The position numbers and the translations under genes were made by a program. A stretch of 64,000 nucleotides of DNA. It comes from Trichoplusia ni. Its lineage: Eukaryota; Arthropoda; Insecta; Lepidoptera; Noctuidae. The stretch's first letter is position 1, and every line of letters begins with the position of its first letter. The notes below the pieces were generated by a model, which was not told the origin of the DNA, did not search any database, and worked only from the letters and a program-made list of their open reading frames with translations. Positions 11,585 to 24,541 of this stretch are shown piece after piece. The DNA is taken from contig NC_039498.1 in assembly GCF_003590095.1 (NCBI RefSeq), forward strand, positions 6,634,001 through 6,698,000, in the 5' to 3' direction.

Positions 11585-11742
11585 CACAACTTTATTTCGG
11601 GATAAAACATCAAGCAACAACAATCTAGTGTGCCACCTACTCCCATACCAAATTTCCTCAAAATTAGTCTAGCAGTTTAGGTGTAAAGATTATCTAAATA
11701 TACAAAATCACTGACAAAGTTTCGCCTTTATAATATTAGTGA
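11585..11742 (+). repeat. Dispersed repeat ending TTTATAATATTAG
   Basis: Contains ACCAAATTTCCTCAAAATTAGTCTAGCAGTTTAGGTG and ends AAGTTTCGCCTTTATAATATTAGTGAG. This is the same terminal block as copies near 18.5, 29.1 and 32.3 kb. Family assignment is uncertain. Confidence 0.6.
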
Positions 11743-13324
11743 GTTTTATCCAATATGGATGCTAAAACATCATTTTATCTCGGCACCGAAGTAATTCGAT
11801 ATCCATTTGACGGCTTTTGACATTGCTTAATGGAATGTCATATGATACGACGCCATTTTGTTTCGGTAAGGGTGGATTGATTTTGTAAAGACTGATTATA
11901 TTGGGAATGTAAAAAGTTTTGGAGGAGAAAATTTAGTTTTATTGTAGATCTTTTAGGTTAAGACAATCTTTAGTAAACTATCGAAATGAGAAACGTATTA
12001 ACAAACGTTCAATTGCTATGTTTAATTCTAATCGTTTTGTTATAATACAAAAGTAAAATTACATATAATCTTTTTTTGTACCATGAGATGCTCAATGATA
12101 CAATTAATTTGGAGTTGCTTGGTATGAACCACGTAGAGTTCAGATTGTTCATAATCTAATTGTTTTTATTTCAAATGTAATTTCTCGAGTAGGTATTGTT
12201 GACTCACGCGGTTCCGAAAAAACGCGGTTTTAAAAAAGGGGAAAAGAATCTTTTAAGAACAATTTGCTCTTTTGAAAATTAATATTATATGAATAAAGTA
12301 AAAATTTTAGACTTGGAAGCACTAGAGCTCAATTAAACATGCATGGTGGTGTCAAGGTTTTCTTCTCTATATGGGCAGAGGCATTTGCCCACCATTGAGA
12401 TAAATACAGGCAAGTATAAGGAAAACGAAAACTATTTTGCAATCAACTTGCGTGAAATATTATCAGTGGCAAAAATATAAAAAAAGACTTAAGGATAGCC
12501 AAGCAAAATAGAAGCATAGGATTTCAAAAGGACGACTGGTGATCGCCGAAAAATGTAAATATGTTTGTACATACAAACGACATGACAAAAGAAATGCAAT
12601 TCTTTAGCATAGAGCTACATAAAAAAAGACGCAAATTCTTTTATTAATCCCATCTCGTAAATATATCCCACTGCTGATTATCTAAAGACGAATTAAGCAT
12701 TGATGGTCAAATCACTGCGGTTTGGTGATTCCAGATTTCAATATTTGTGATCTAAGTTTCCTTACAAATACCCAATATACTTGTAGGTATTTTCCATTGA
12801 ATTCTTATAAATTCTTATAAAAGTGTCAAAATGATTAAAAGAGCCTTTAAATTTTGAAACATTTTTGGCATTGTTTGAATTTGATACCTCGTGATAAAGT
12901 TGTGTTTAAAGTTCCAGAATGAATAAATTTAAGTTCTATGACATCAACGGGATCGCATGCGCATGCATCTTGCAAAGTAAAAACACATTTATATTTATCA
13001 ACCAACTATTTGTGACCAATATAATTGTAGGTGTTTAATTTTAAAACATGTGGGACGGTGTATGATTATCTAATCGTATCGGAGATAGTAAGGTGCGCGT
13101 GCGCATGTAGTAACGATGGCTGATGATGATGGATACGAAAATATGTTCTTCGATGAGTAATTGTTAGCTGAAATATATTCTTGTTCCGAATGAGGGATTG
13201 CCAAGTATTATTTTGAAATGGCAGTATTTATTGGATAGTGTAATTCCTTCACGGTTTTGATGTTTTTTGGCTTGAAGGTGCAACGACATTGTAAAGGTGT
13301 ATATCTAGCTCTTATAGAAGGGCG

Positions 13325-13485
13325 GGTGACGTGGTGGGAGAGAGACGCCGCTATGCAAAGTCTAGAGCGCTGCCTTTCTTGGACAATGACAATAGTCGTC
13401 AGTGTCAAGAAAGTCATAAATTATATATAATGGACCTTGCGGCTTAGGTAATAAGCCTCATTCCGGCATGTCCGAAATTATCTCT
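13325..13485 (+). repeat. Dispersed repeat, related to 17,985-18,135
   Basis: GGGAGAGAGACGCCGCTATGCAAAG ... GACAATGACAATAGTCGTC ... GGACCTTGCGGCTTAGGTAATAAGCCTCATTCC resembles the block at about 18.0 kb (GAGATGCCGCTCTACG ... AACAATGGCAACAG). These look like two diverged copies of one family. Confidence 0.5.
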
Positions 13486-13558
13486 TTAGTATTTTTTGCC
13501 AAGAGTTTCCTTCACAAATTTGTACTTTGCTGGAGAGATATGCTTTCGCAACACTTAC

Positions 13559-13978
13559 CCCACTCTCTTGACTGGTAGTCGCTGGAGGCTGCAGGCCATG
13601 CTCCTCATTGAATCTTCTCCTAGCCCTATGCCTCAACAACGCCGAGGCATCGGGTTGTCCAAACTGGAATATGTGCTCGTCCTTTCCACTCAAAAACACT
13701 TTCTCAGCATTCAACTCATAGTCTTTATTCGTAAAGTCTGTGCTAACGTACTCCGAACGAACACCGTCGAGGATCTCCGACGACAGCCGAAGACTGTCCG
13801 AAGTTTGCCGAAGATTGACGTCGGAATCACTACGGTAATTCTCGCATATTTGGTTGAAGGTATTAAAGTATTCGGTAGCTAAGTCAGTCTTTGGTTGATA
13901 GGTGATCTCGGTCACCGGTGGCGGATCAGCTGTGAGGAAATTGGTCTCCATAGTTGTGACGTCATGCCGTAACGCCAT
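13559..13978 (-). CDS. First coding exon of an unrecognised gene (or alternative da 5' exon)
   Basis: A 140-codon exon from ATG (MALRHDVTTMETNFLTADPP) to donor GGG|GTAAGTG, phase 0. Beyond the donor the frame continues only 26 codons to a stop, supporting splicing. Composition is protein-like, acidic and Ser/Thr-rich, ending with a basic patch ALLRHRARRRFNEEHG. I do not recognise a domain, signal peptide or membrane segment. It is on the da strand about 10 kb upstream of the 3,510 acceptor, which enters in phase 0. An alternative N-terminal exon of da (as in vertebrate TCF4) is therefore possible; an independent gene nested in the intron is the other option. The start is the first ATG of the open frame; a second Met lies at codon 10. 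Confidence 0.6.
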
Positions 13979-15680
13979 CGTGACGTCATTTAATCATTTG
14001 AACTTGAATTTCTTGCATTTGTTTGGACGCATCACTTTTTTATTTCACTTAGTTTTATATTTGTCACTTACACTATAATTTATTCATTGTTGCTTATTTG
14101 GTTTTACCTAATTTTGTTTTGATTGCGGTTCCTTCTACTATAAAAAATTAACATTATTAATCGATAAAATCAGAATGATTTATAATAAACGTGTTTCCTC
14201 CAAACTGTCGTGGCGCGGGTAAAGTCCAAGTTTTCTTATAAAACAAAACTACAACTAAAAAAATCGGTAACAATCAAAGAAACTTGAAACAAACTTTTAC
14301 ACAGTAAAACTAATATTTGAACGAGTCATCATAACAAAAACTTCTAAAGAAATTACTTCAAAGATCAAACAAAAAGACAAACAAGAAAAAAACAATTTTC
14401 CAAAATGGCCAAATCTTTCCTGATTTAAAAAATCATTCGCCCTAAACCGTCTGACCGCAAAATAGACAATAGAGGACAAAAAAACGCAGAACGAAATTGC
14501 AAAATCACATGGTCTCTTGGACCTATAGAATTTTATATTAACACCTTGCAGCTTGCTACAATCCCTTGGGAAAGGTACGTCGGTCTTACGGTTAAGAAAC
14601 ATTGACAAAAGGGCCGAAGATTAGCTTCGGATACTTGCAAAAGGGTTATTGTCAATTGACAAGTGCAAAAGAAATGCAAGGTGTGGTCAAATTGAAAGCT
14701 GACTAGTTTTTGATTGATTTGATATCAAAGATAATAATAACACGGTGAAATACGAGACTGAGGGTTCATTACATATGGGCTAAAAAACCGGCACCCATCA
14801 TGCTTTGACCTTACCGATCGTTGCTTAATCTAGGTTTTTATATTTGTTTTTTCTGCGTCAACGCAAACACATCATCTGTGAAATCTTTAACTAGAAAGCT
14901 ATTGCAGTTCATGAGATACAGAAAGGTGAGGGACGGAGAGACGGACAGCGAAGAATCAGTCATTATAAGTAATTTCTGTTTATCCTTTGAGTAAGGAAAT
15001 CGTAAAATAAAAATCTTGGTCAAGTATTTGTCACCAAACAGATTTCTTTATCTTAATCCTATTTGTATACAGTGTCGTGAGATCGACTCAAACTTTCTTT
15101 AATTCTATTTTTTAAATTTCTAATCTAAATTGTACAAGCTTACTCAATTGTTAATTTCAAGTGAATATAACCTCTGATTAAACACACAATCGTTGTTTAA
15201 TTGGTTATTTGATACTTGATCTTACTGAGAAACAGCTGAAGTCGTAAGGTTTCTATTGAAGCTTGCACTTCGGATCAATACAGCTGGCCACGTTTTTTTG
15301 GTATTTTGCAAAGGCTTTAACATGGTATTTCACTCCGTATGTTAAAGGCGTTTTAAGTAGGTCAAACGATTAGGTTAAAAAGAAACAATTATGGAAAGAA
15401 GCATTTGGACTTTTCTCGTAAAGATACAAGAGACGCTTAGGTAATGGTAATAAATGTTCGAGATAGATAAATAAGAAAACTTATCTGACTGAGTCACTGT
15501 TACACATTTTTTCAACAAAAAATAAGCTTTTTTGGCGTATCGTAATTTATAAATGCTGACCTAACCAACAAGGCGAGACAAAAGGTTAATCACCTATATC
15601 CAAATGATTAGGCTTACTAAAAACTATTTGCTCTAAATCCCTACATCCTAACCACGCAATGTTTACTCATAACGATGCAC

Positions 15681-15790
15681 ACACGCATGCACCGGGCAAC
15701 CCTGGTTACCCTGCTCCCCCGGTTGCCCGTCGCCCTGGTTGCCGATCCCACGGCGCGGGTGGTCGCCACCATCGATGCGAAACATGATAG
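15681..15790. other. GC-rich patch with GGTTRCC/GGCAACC repeats
   Basis: An isolated GC-rich block in AT-rich DNA, with four GGTTRCC or GGCAACC units within about 70 bp. On the minus strand it opens a short frame from ATG at 15,785 (MFRIDGGDHPRRGIG) with a possible GGTAAC donor. It could be a regulatory cluster or a small 5' exon; neither is established. Confidence 0.3.
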
Positions 15791-17299
15791 CGACTCGATC
15801 AGCTGATTCACACTTCGTGTGTATTGAATGTGTGTACAGTGGACATCCTTCGTGTTTAGTTAGTTATGTGGGTCTGAGAATAAACTCTTTATGGTAGGGG
15901 TCTACAGAAAGGGGATCAGTATAAGATTTTAAAGTATTTGTATTTTTGGAAGTGAGAGTGTTCAGGGTAAATGGCGTCACACTTGCATACACGATTAGTA
16001 GTGTATCTGTCTGTATACTGCCTTGATGCCCTACTAGGGGATACTTTAGTATTCTTTTGGAGAAAAGATGCAAAAAAACACGACTACTATCCCACTGCAT
16101 TAAAGCGTAAATAGAGAGTTGTGTATTTATTCATATTTCGATTATGGAAACAAGAACTTTAGATTACAGCAAAGTAATAAACAAAAGTTATCGCAAACCA
16201 TCCATATTCGAGACACATAATATTCCTCAAAACAGCTCTCTTAAACTAAAACACATAGTAAACAAAAACATGGCAATACTAAATAGTTTCCTATAAAATC
16301 GCAATACGAAGTACACAAACTAGTCTGGCGTCCTTGAACCTACACATCTGCTCACCCCACATCTGTCAGGTGTAACACAACTATGTGGTATTGTTTACTT
16401 ACATTTTTAGAATAGTTTTATTTTCTACCCTACATGGGATAGCTAAGTTACCTTTCTGAAGTTAAAGCTGATTGAATCGCTGAAGTGTATGGAATTGACA
16501 TGTCAAAGTCACGTCACTTTTTGTAGGGAATGTCATTCCCATACATTTCGAGTATTCGACAGTGTTTCTAGCTAGGTTGTTTGGTTTTTCGAACTTTGAT
16601 CAACACAACTGGTTAATAAGTAAAATCTTTGGTAAAGGAGTGGCATATTTGAATTCATGCATGACATTTATTAAGCTGAAAGTTCTTGATTATTTGAAAA
16701 AAAGATATATTAAAAACGCAATTAATTAATCTACTAAGTAGATTTATTTTGTTAAAGATTATTTAGAGGACAAGAAATCAGTCATGGTCAGTTATCTAAG
16801 CAACAAAATTTCTTCATCCTGTCAAAAACTGTGCAATTATTATTTAACTTAAACAAAATGTTTTCCATAAATTTATTTAGAACAAAAAACCAAATCCACT
16901 AAACTAAAAACAGTACTATCAACGAAAAATGCTTACACAAACATTAAAATTTCAAGCTTAGACAACGCCTACTTAATAAAAGGTAATTTATAAAAGAAAG
17001 GAATATCGCAAAGAATAGAGCCACGTATTCAAAGTATTTAATATTTATAGGTACACGTATACCTCGGGCTGGGGGTGAGGTGACGTGGTGATACGTCATT
17101 GCGACAATACTGAAACAATTATTGCTGTGACGGACTTTTTGCTGCGGAGGGTTTGAAAATAAAGTTCAGTGTTTTTCTGAACAATTTGACGTCTGTTTGA
17201 ATTTGAATATACTAAATTATAATATAGTGCAAAAAAAAATAAAGTACAAATATAAAACTTTACGAAAAGATTTTGAAATATATCGGTCGACGAATCTTT

Positions 17300-17455
17300 G
17301 AAATTACAAACTTACTCTCGAAAGTCAAACCTGCTGTGCGTATTGCGTCGCGGGATTCGATTCTCGCGTAGTACAAGCATTTGTGTGATCCACGAATGTT
17401 TGGTCTAAGTCTGGTTGCCTTTGTGAAATACAAGGATAAAGTTATATAGCGCTGT
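17300..17455 (+). repeat. tRNA-derived SINE copy (5' truncated)
   Basis: TCGCGGGATTCGATTCTCGCGTAGTACAAGCATTTGTGTGATCCACGAATGTTTGGTCTAAGTCTGG gives the B box and the diagnostic middle block of the family. Confidence 0.75.
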
Positions 17456-17984
17456 AATTTTTTTTCATTAACGGAAGAATCGGTTCTCAATTAAGTTGAG
17501 ATCGAGTTAATATTCTGGATGGAAAGCCAATTCGTACAGTGACACGAGTTGAAGCAAGGCTCAATCGACAGCTTAAAACAGATCTCTACTCCATCTTGGT
17601 TTAGTTCGATAGTATAATTTCTAAACAGAATCAAATCAAAAAGAGAACTCAACGACTTTTGAGAAAAACCCGACTGTGGAAAACGATAAAACATATTTGT
17701 CTCAGGTAAAAATGTGACTCCAATTGTTCTCACATAGCACATATCTGTCAATTCCGTTCATTCCGTATCAAAAGACCTATATTTCAAGCTATAATTACAG
17801 TTAATAAAAGGGCCACGTACTTATCCCGCCTACACTTGAATTCACCTTTCAATAGTCAATTACAAGTGTTCACGTTACATAATTACTTGTATTCAAAGTT
17901 TTGCGGGCCCACCTGTTGGTTTGCGTGGAAAGGAACGATTTTGAAATGACCAATCCACTCACTGAAATCTTAAAATACGACTCT

Positions 17985-18135
17985 TATCGTTGAGTGAGTG
18001 AGATGCCGCTCTACGTAGCGTATAGCTGCATCTCTCTTCAACAATGGCAACAGTTTAACTTTAAGAGTATATAGTGCAGGGACTGGTCCTTGGGCCCTAA
18101 TTGTCGAGACGTGACTTCGAAATGAGGTTGGAACC
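17985..18135 (+). repeat. Dispersed repeat, related to 13,325-13,485
   Basis: GAGTGAGATGCCGCTCTACGTAGCGTATAGCTGCATCTCTCTTCAACAATGGCAACAG includes an imperfect inverted repeat (GAGATGC...GCATCTC), so the transcript could fold. Confidence 0.5.
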
Positions 18136-18534
18136 TCATTTTTATTGCTTTACAGTAAAAATGGACTTAATAAAGCTTTGTTTAAGGATCTCTGTTATTT
18201 ACTAACATGTTTTTAAGTAAAGAACTGTTGAAACTTGCTGAAAAGCCTCAAAGATAGGTAAATTTTACACTGAAAAACGACTTTTGACTTTTAAATACAA
18301 ACCTTCTTTGAGGTTTGATAACAATATAGACGAGTACCAATATGTAACTGTCAAAGTAATACGTACTTTCTTAATTATTCTAAGACACCACTATGAACCG
18401 CAGCCCGCAGTGAATTAGCGAAGAATTAAAAGTTAAAACCTTCTTTATACGGGAAAATGCCTATGCATAAAAGTCGGACGTATATATGCTGGTATTATTA
18501 TGTTACATATAGTAAAATAATTGTTGCTCTCGGC

Positions 18535-18712
18535 CTCAACCGCTACAAAACGAAAATGATCCTACGGGAACATAAAATCGGGATAAAAACTAGGCTGGTT
18601 ATAAACTATCTGTGTGCCAAGTTTCGTCCAAAACCGTTCAGTGGTTTTTGCGCGAAAGAGGAACAAACATCTATACGTACAAACTTTCTCGTTTATAATA
18701 TCAATAGGATAG
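18535..18712 (+). repeat. Dispersed repeat ending TTTATAATATYARTAGGAT
   Basis: GGCTGGTTATAAACTATCTGTGTGCCAAGTTTCGTCC, then AAACCGTTCAGTGGTTTTTGCGCGAAAGAGG, then CGTTTATAATATCAATAGGAT. The same blocks in the same order occur at 29,100-29,258. Confidence 0.75.
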
Positions 18713-21589
18713 GGAGCAGGAAAAGGAGTAGAAGTAGGGTTATTTAATGCAGTTCTTATAACTCTTTAAGATTATAAGTTAACGTGTAAGTAACGAGAGC
18801 CTACACAGCTCGCGCCCGCACCTGCCCATACCGGTCGACGCGCCTAACTTAACGATTATTCTGACCTGCATTCTCAAAATTTGACGGTTTTCTAAAATAT
18901 ATAGTAGGTACCTTTATTGCATTTGAAGGTTCGGTGTTTAATTATTCGGGAATTTAGTATTGTTAATTAAGATATGTAGGGTGTTTTTTTATTGCAAATG
19001 TGGCGCTTTTAAATTTCTTTTTTGTGTTGTTCTTTAGAATCCCTGAGGTAGGTAATTTTCGTTTTTAACTGTAAAATTAAATTTTATTTTCCCCTAACCC
19101 AAACCGTTCAAAAAAGATTGAGGTGACAAAATAATGATCAATTTTTGCTAGATAGCCCAAAAAACCATCCAGCATTAAAAAAACGCATTCTATAACCAAA
19201 TCCAATAACACCACATCTCAACAAACAACGCAACAAAACTGATGCATAAACAAAACAGACATATCATCCTATTTTCCCTATCTATCGTATTGCGCATCAC
19301 GCATCGCATGCGCACGAGCAAGTCGCGCCACTATCGTAGACCGCGGGCCGCCGCGTGACGTATCTAGTAATATATGGTGATATATTCAAGACAGCAACTT
19401 GATTGGGGTCGATAGAACTGAACGGTGGGTTAGAGCTTTTGTGAGGAATTGGACACTGATATATATGGTACGAATCCTAGAGGAAATTGCTGAGAGAAAG
19501 ATGAGGGGAGATTGAAAGAAATCCTGTACTAAGAAGGTTTATAGTAAGACTTGCTATTGCTGAAGTGAGATGCCGTAATACATTCTAGTAATTGGCGTCT
19601 TATTTCTAAAAGGGCAATAGTCTTGCCGTATAGAACTGGTGGTAAATGAGTAAATCATGATTCAAGAATTAAATTGAGTAGTGCGCGAAACTTTTGTTAA
19701 AGAAAAATAAGAAAGAAATGTAAGTAGCTCTGACACGGTATTTAATAAATGTAAGTCTTTCTGAACCATACAGAGATGAGGAAAGTCGTTTGAAGTTTAG
19801 TGGCAACTCGCTCTACCAAGCCTAGGAATTGATTTACAAAGAAATTTTAGTTAAGCAAAGAAAAGGCATACGACGAAACAGAACTTAGATGAAGAATATA
19901 AAGCAAGAAAAGAGCAAAACAAAAAGAATCCCTAATCCATATAATCAAAACAACCACACCTATAGCACCGTGATTTAGCACTCTCGAAGGTGTCGGGTTC
20001 GTTCCCGGTAACGCGAGACCCGGGACACACTTCCGTTAGCTTTCACATCCGGTTGTTTATTGATACATTGTAGCTCATAAACTACCTGATAGATAGTCAC
20101 AATAACGTTATGATATATTTGGAAATTAAGGTTTGTTCCCACACTTTTTGATGGTTTAAGGTCAACGAAGAGGCACAGGTAAGTATAGTTTAGAAACTGA
20201 AAATAGAAATTGAAAAAAATACATTTATTCGACTTAGTTGTATTCAAAATAAAAATAAAACTACTCAAAATGACGTGATTGTGAAAATAAGAAAGACTAT
20301 AGCTTGCAATATAATTAAAATAACACTGAAGAATTATTTAAAGCATACTCTAATTAGGATTCAATTTTCAAAACATCAATGAAGAAAAATAGACCAAGAG
20401 ATTTGCTAGCGGTAATCACAGTGAAACTTAGCGTTCCAATTTCTACTTCTACCGATCAAAAGAACTGTCTTTAAACAACAGATACTATAATTACAACCAA
20501 TCCCATCCAAATCAGAGGCTTCATACAAAATTGACAGATTAAATGTACATGTGATCGAGTTAATTCAGGCGTCAAACGTGCGTTGAATATTTATCACATT
20601 CAGAGACCACTATATTTGGCCCTACTTAGATTGAAGCGAGGGGCCCAAACGGGTGGGTGCCTCTAGTATCTATTACTGTATTAATATCGCTATAGAAATT
20701 AATTGTAATTAGTTTGGAGATGTTAATACTGATCAGGAGACAGGGTAGTACTAATTACAAAAGGCAAAAAGTTATGTATGGTGAATCGAGAGTTGCTGCT
20801 AACAGAATAATAATGACGCTGATTTAGTAAAACGAACGCGATGAAAAAGTGGTGCAAATTGGCAGAACCGTATACACCCTACGTCTAGATGGTAATTTAA
20901 GTTGAGTAGATCTATTGGTTCGAAAGCAACCGAATCCAAAATCATTGTTATTTGCAACAACGCGACGTAAGAAGTAGAAACGAATACGAAAGTACGAATG
21001 CACGAAAGTCGATCTTCCTAAAATGAAATTCCTAATAACAGTCTAGTTTAATAAAGAGAACAACCAAGATTAGCAAATACACAAACAACACTAGCAAAAC
21101 CATCAAATATGGAAAAGAAAAACTCATTAAATCAATCCAGCTAGACACTGCGATTATTAGTCGCCACACCACGTATTCCAGCATTACCCATGCAAAACAC
21201 CACATACAATAACCTGACATCTTCCACTTGTAATTGTCTCATCATAAGCCAATCGATATTCGCATAGATCATAAAACATTCAGAATAATGACGTGGCTCG
21301 TGTTGAACGGTGCAAGTAAGAAATAATTTCCTATGACTCCGATGTTAATTGGAACCAATGGGGTGGCGGTACGTGGTGAGGTGTATCAAGGGTAATTATT
21401 GATGGTTTGATGGGTGGTTTCAGAAGTTCTCTTCATTGTAACGTTTTGTCTTCTCTGGATGTCATTTTTTATAGAAAATCTTAACATTTTGCTATTTGAT
21501 ACTTGTTTTGCTAATTTACGCTGTTTTTGCAGACATTAATTATAATGTAAAATGTTACTATAATATTTTATTTAGAAAAGAGCAACTTA

Positions 21590-21720
21590 TGGAGTTTCTT
21601 GCCGGTTCTACTCCATAAGAATGACACCGTGGAACCGTGCATCTAGAGTCAGTAATGTAACGTTTTAAAAGTGCCTGAGAAACGGCCTATTTGAAATAAA
21701 AACTTTTAATTTTGATTTTT
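21590..21720 (+). repeat. Dispersed repeat with CTTGCCGGTTC core
   Basis: GGAGTTTCTTGCCGGTTCTACTCCATAAGAATG, then AAAGTGCCTGAGAAACGGCCTATTTGAAATAAAAAC. It shares its 5' block with 5,487 and 35,112 and ends in a polyadenylation-like AAATAAA, suggesting a retrotransposon 3' end. Confidence 0.65.
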
Positions 21721-23249
21721 TATATATCTTTAATTTCAAGATTCTAGTGTTGGAATTTACTGAAATGCTCAAGTATAGATCGGTCATTGGTTTCTGTACG
21801 ACACACAAAACAGCAATAATTAAGTATTGTACCTGCTAATCGCGATTTTTTATAGTAAGTTTACGACTTCTGGATGTTTTTCCCTATTTAAGTATGAGTA
21901 AACTACCCTAGATTTAGGTCTGCATATTTGAGTAGCAGCATGAATCAGGTTTTGATCAAGAAATCTATACCAAGATCTAAAATTTTGGTTGTTAAGATAG
22001 TACCAAATTTGAAAATCCATTTTAGAATTATTCTGCAAGACGAGTTACACAGGAAAGACAGGGGCAAGATGATCCAGTGGATTAATACAATATAATATGT
22101 ATCTTCTTACACATTTAAAGCAAATACGAGCTTACTTGATTATAATATTAGCCTTATTTTATCAACAAGATGGTATAAAAACTAACGTATGATACAGATA
22201 ATGACATAATTGTTATTGTATTAAAACATTAGTCATGTAAGGTCATGCGTGCATCTCAGGGTTAAGCCGTAGATAGCGAGGCTTGGAATTAGATGAGTAT
22301 ATGTGAGATCATGTCTGAAACTAAGGTGGTAAACTGCATTTTGGAATTACATGGGGCGTTCTTGAAGATTTTAAAGACATGTGAAACTGTGTGAATTGTT
22401 TTCGCTTCAAGGAAAATCAATGAGTTTTCCTTTAGGTAGGCCTTTACAATATATTTTTGAAATATTACGTTACTGACTCTTGTTCCGCGGAACTAAAGTA
22501 TTTAGTGTATTCCTTGCTTTGAACATTTAAACTAATTTTAAGAAAGGCTTCTAATGTTAACGGATTCAGCTGAATTTAGCATAATATATAGAAAATATGT
22601 TGTGTAGATGTTGAAAGACGTTATTTGTATAGGATAGCTTGTCTCGACTGCATTTAGGGAGTCCACTGCATTTAGCCAAATAAAATGCTTCTATGTAGCT
22701 TTTGAAATTTCATGTATGAATTAGAAGACCGTAACGCAAGGGAACATAGTTTTTTTCTAATCTTGGCTTTTGTTTTATATCACAAGCAACAAATTCTAAG
22801 TAAGTTAAAACCATGTTTTATTTTACGTTTAATACATTAATAATAGTGGTCGTTAGAATTTAATAAGTAGGCTATACAGAACCTTAATTACTGGGCTTGT
22901 ACAATTAAAATACATTAAAGAGAATGTTTTAAACTGTAATTTTATCGTCGACGTAGACAAATTAAAACAAAGAGTTTTCTTCACGTTCGTAAAACTCACT
23001 CTTTTGCACTAAAACCTCATTTTACCATCACAGATAAAATCAGTAACACACCATAGAAAAAAAGACTTCACCGCTTTCAAACTTCGAACAAAAAAATCCT
23101 TTGTGCGTGTATTCCAAATTCGCTACACCCAGAAACGTACATCGATAAATTTTCTTCGAAACACAAAATTTCAAATTTTGAACACTAATCTAACACGCCA
23201 CGACAAACTAGGGAGGAAACGTTAAAAAAAATAGCACTCGCGGTCTTAC

Positions 23250-23530
23250 CGAGCGAACAATCGTACACGAACGTAAACACACAAGACAATGCTTGGTATA
23301 ACGTCAACACTCGATAACACGCCGTTGGAACTTTGTTACATCACAAACTTTGTACGGGAGCGGCGCGGAGTGTCGCACGAGCGCGCGGCGACGCGGCGTT
23401 GTTGCTACTGCCGCCAGGGCCGCTTGCCGCTCACTTGGCGGCCGGTGTTGCTGTGTGCGATGGGGAAATTACCCCGATATGATTTGACGTTGATGTATGT
23501 CGTGGATTTGAGTGACGTTTTGGTGTGAGT
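23250..23530 (-). promoter_or_regulatory. Candidate CpG-rich promoter with non-coding first exon
   Basis: A strongly CpG-rich block (GGAGCGGCGCGGAGTG, GAGCGCGCGGCGACGCGGCG, GGCGGCCGGTG) in AT-rich surroundings. On the minus strand it ends in a good donor, GTTCGCTCG|GTAAGA (last exon base 23,250). This suggests a 5' UTR exon of a minus-strand gene, possibly da. No coding start is convincing. Confidence 0.4.
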
Positions 23531-24477
23531 TTGAAAGATTTATATGTGACTTTTAACTCATTTTTGGCAACTAGCACCAAGTAATACACTTTTAGTTTAA
23601 AAATATACCTTTTTCTACGATGTAAGCAGAAAGGGAAGTCCTAATAATAAATTATTGTTTTCAACAGACATTTGCGTAATAGTATGTATGAAGCACAATT
23701 ATTTTCCGACCTATTTATAAACAAAACCTAGCATTTTCACTTACAGCAATACCAAATTCGATACAATCATAAGAAAAATAAACCTATAAAGAAATCAAAG
23801 CTGGTACTTTAGTAATTCCTAAAACTAATCATTAATTAATATGTTCATATGATCTTGACTCATTCTAACTTAAAAAATATCTGAAAACATCATCACCCAC
23901 GTGTTTCCCAAATCTCCCTATAACATGGCAACGAAAGCTCCCGCTACCCTGGCAACACGCCACAAAAAGCGACGTTGCCAATTCTCCGACGGGGCGCGGG
24001 GCGGCGCGAACGTAACAATAAATGAGGTTAAAGTTTCCGAACACAACTTTACTCTGTACTTTTTTTCGAATTTCGAACTCCGAAATAACAGTTGTGTTTA
24101 TGAAAATAATTGTTTTATGTTTTTTTCAAAGTTGTTTTTAGTTGGAATACCGTTGTTTTGTGGCCAGTATTTTGAAACTTTTTGTTTTTTTTTGTAACTT
24201 TTTTTTGTTTTATAAACTTTTAACAGTGTCATCTTGTTTATGTCAGTAATGTCAAAAAATTAGAAATTAAACTAAAATATAGAATATGGCGACCTCGTGT
24301 TTTCCCTACTGGTCCGGTCAAGCGTGTGGGTAAGGCCAAGCACTTTCTATTCGTTTGGGGCTGTTATTAAACTTAAAGTTAACTTACTAGTCAAACTGTA
24401 TATAAGTTTCTAACTGAGTATTTTAGCAATTTTGAGTAGAACTTAGAAAAGTCAAAATTCAACAGATACAACAGATA
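23531..24477. other. AT-rich DNA with a GC-rich block at 23.93-24.02 kb
   Basis: 23,930-24,020 carries CTGGCAACACGCC, GACGTTGCCAATTCTCC and GGGGCGCGGGGCGGCGCG, which resemble GC-box and CCAAT-like promoter elements. The plus-strand open frame there (23,901-24,197) has no recognisable product. The remainder is AT-rich. Confidence 0.35.
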
Positions 24478-24541
24478 CAAACCACAGTCAAGTTAATCGA
24501 AAAGGACTGTCATCCTTTTCGATTAACTTGACTGTGGTTTG
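24478..24541. repeat. Perfect 29-bp inverted repeat (hairpin), 6-nt loop
   Basis: The left arm 24,478-24,506 and right arm 24,513-24,541 are exact complements around the loop CTGTCA. Transcription of either strand would give a 29-bp perfect stem. No flanking duplication or element end was identified. Confidence 0.9.

Larger units (their letters stand above)
8732..13558. other. Intron/intergenic DNA with repeats, no supported gene
   Basis: AT-rich. It contains an eroded SINE (10,165-10,270) and a dispersed repeat ending TTTATAATATTAG (11,585-11,742). Short open frames at 9.35-9.96 kb have no recognisable domain, no splice support and no codon-like composition. Confidence 0.5.
13979..23249. 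other. Non-coding DNA with dispersed repeats
   Basis: No gene that I can support. It holds a GC-rich patch at 15,681-15,790, repeat copies at 17.3, 18.0, 18.5 and 21.6 kb, and AT-rich filler. Short open frames (such as 14,297-14,608 and 20.0 kb minus) lack domain or splice evidence. Confidence 0.5.
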
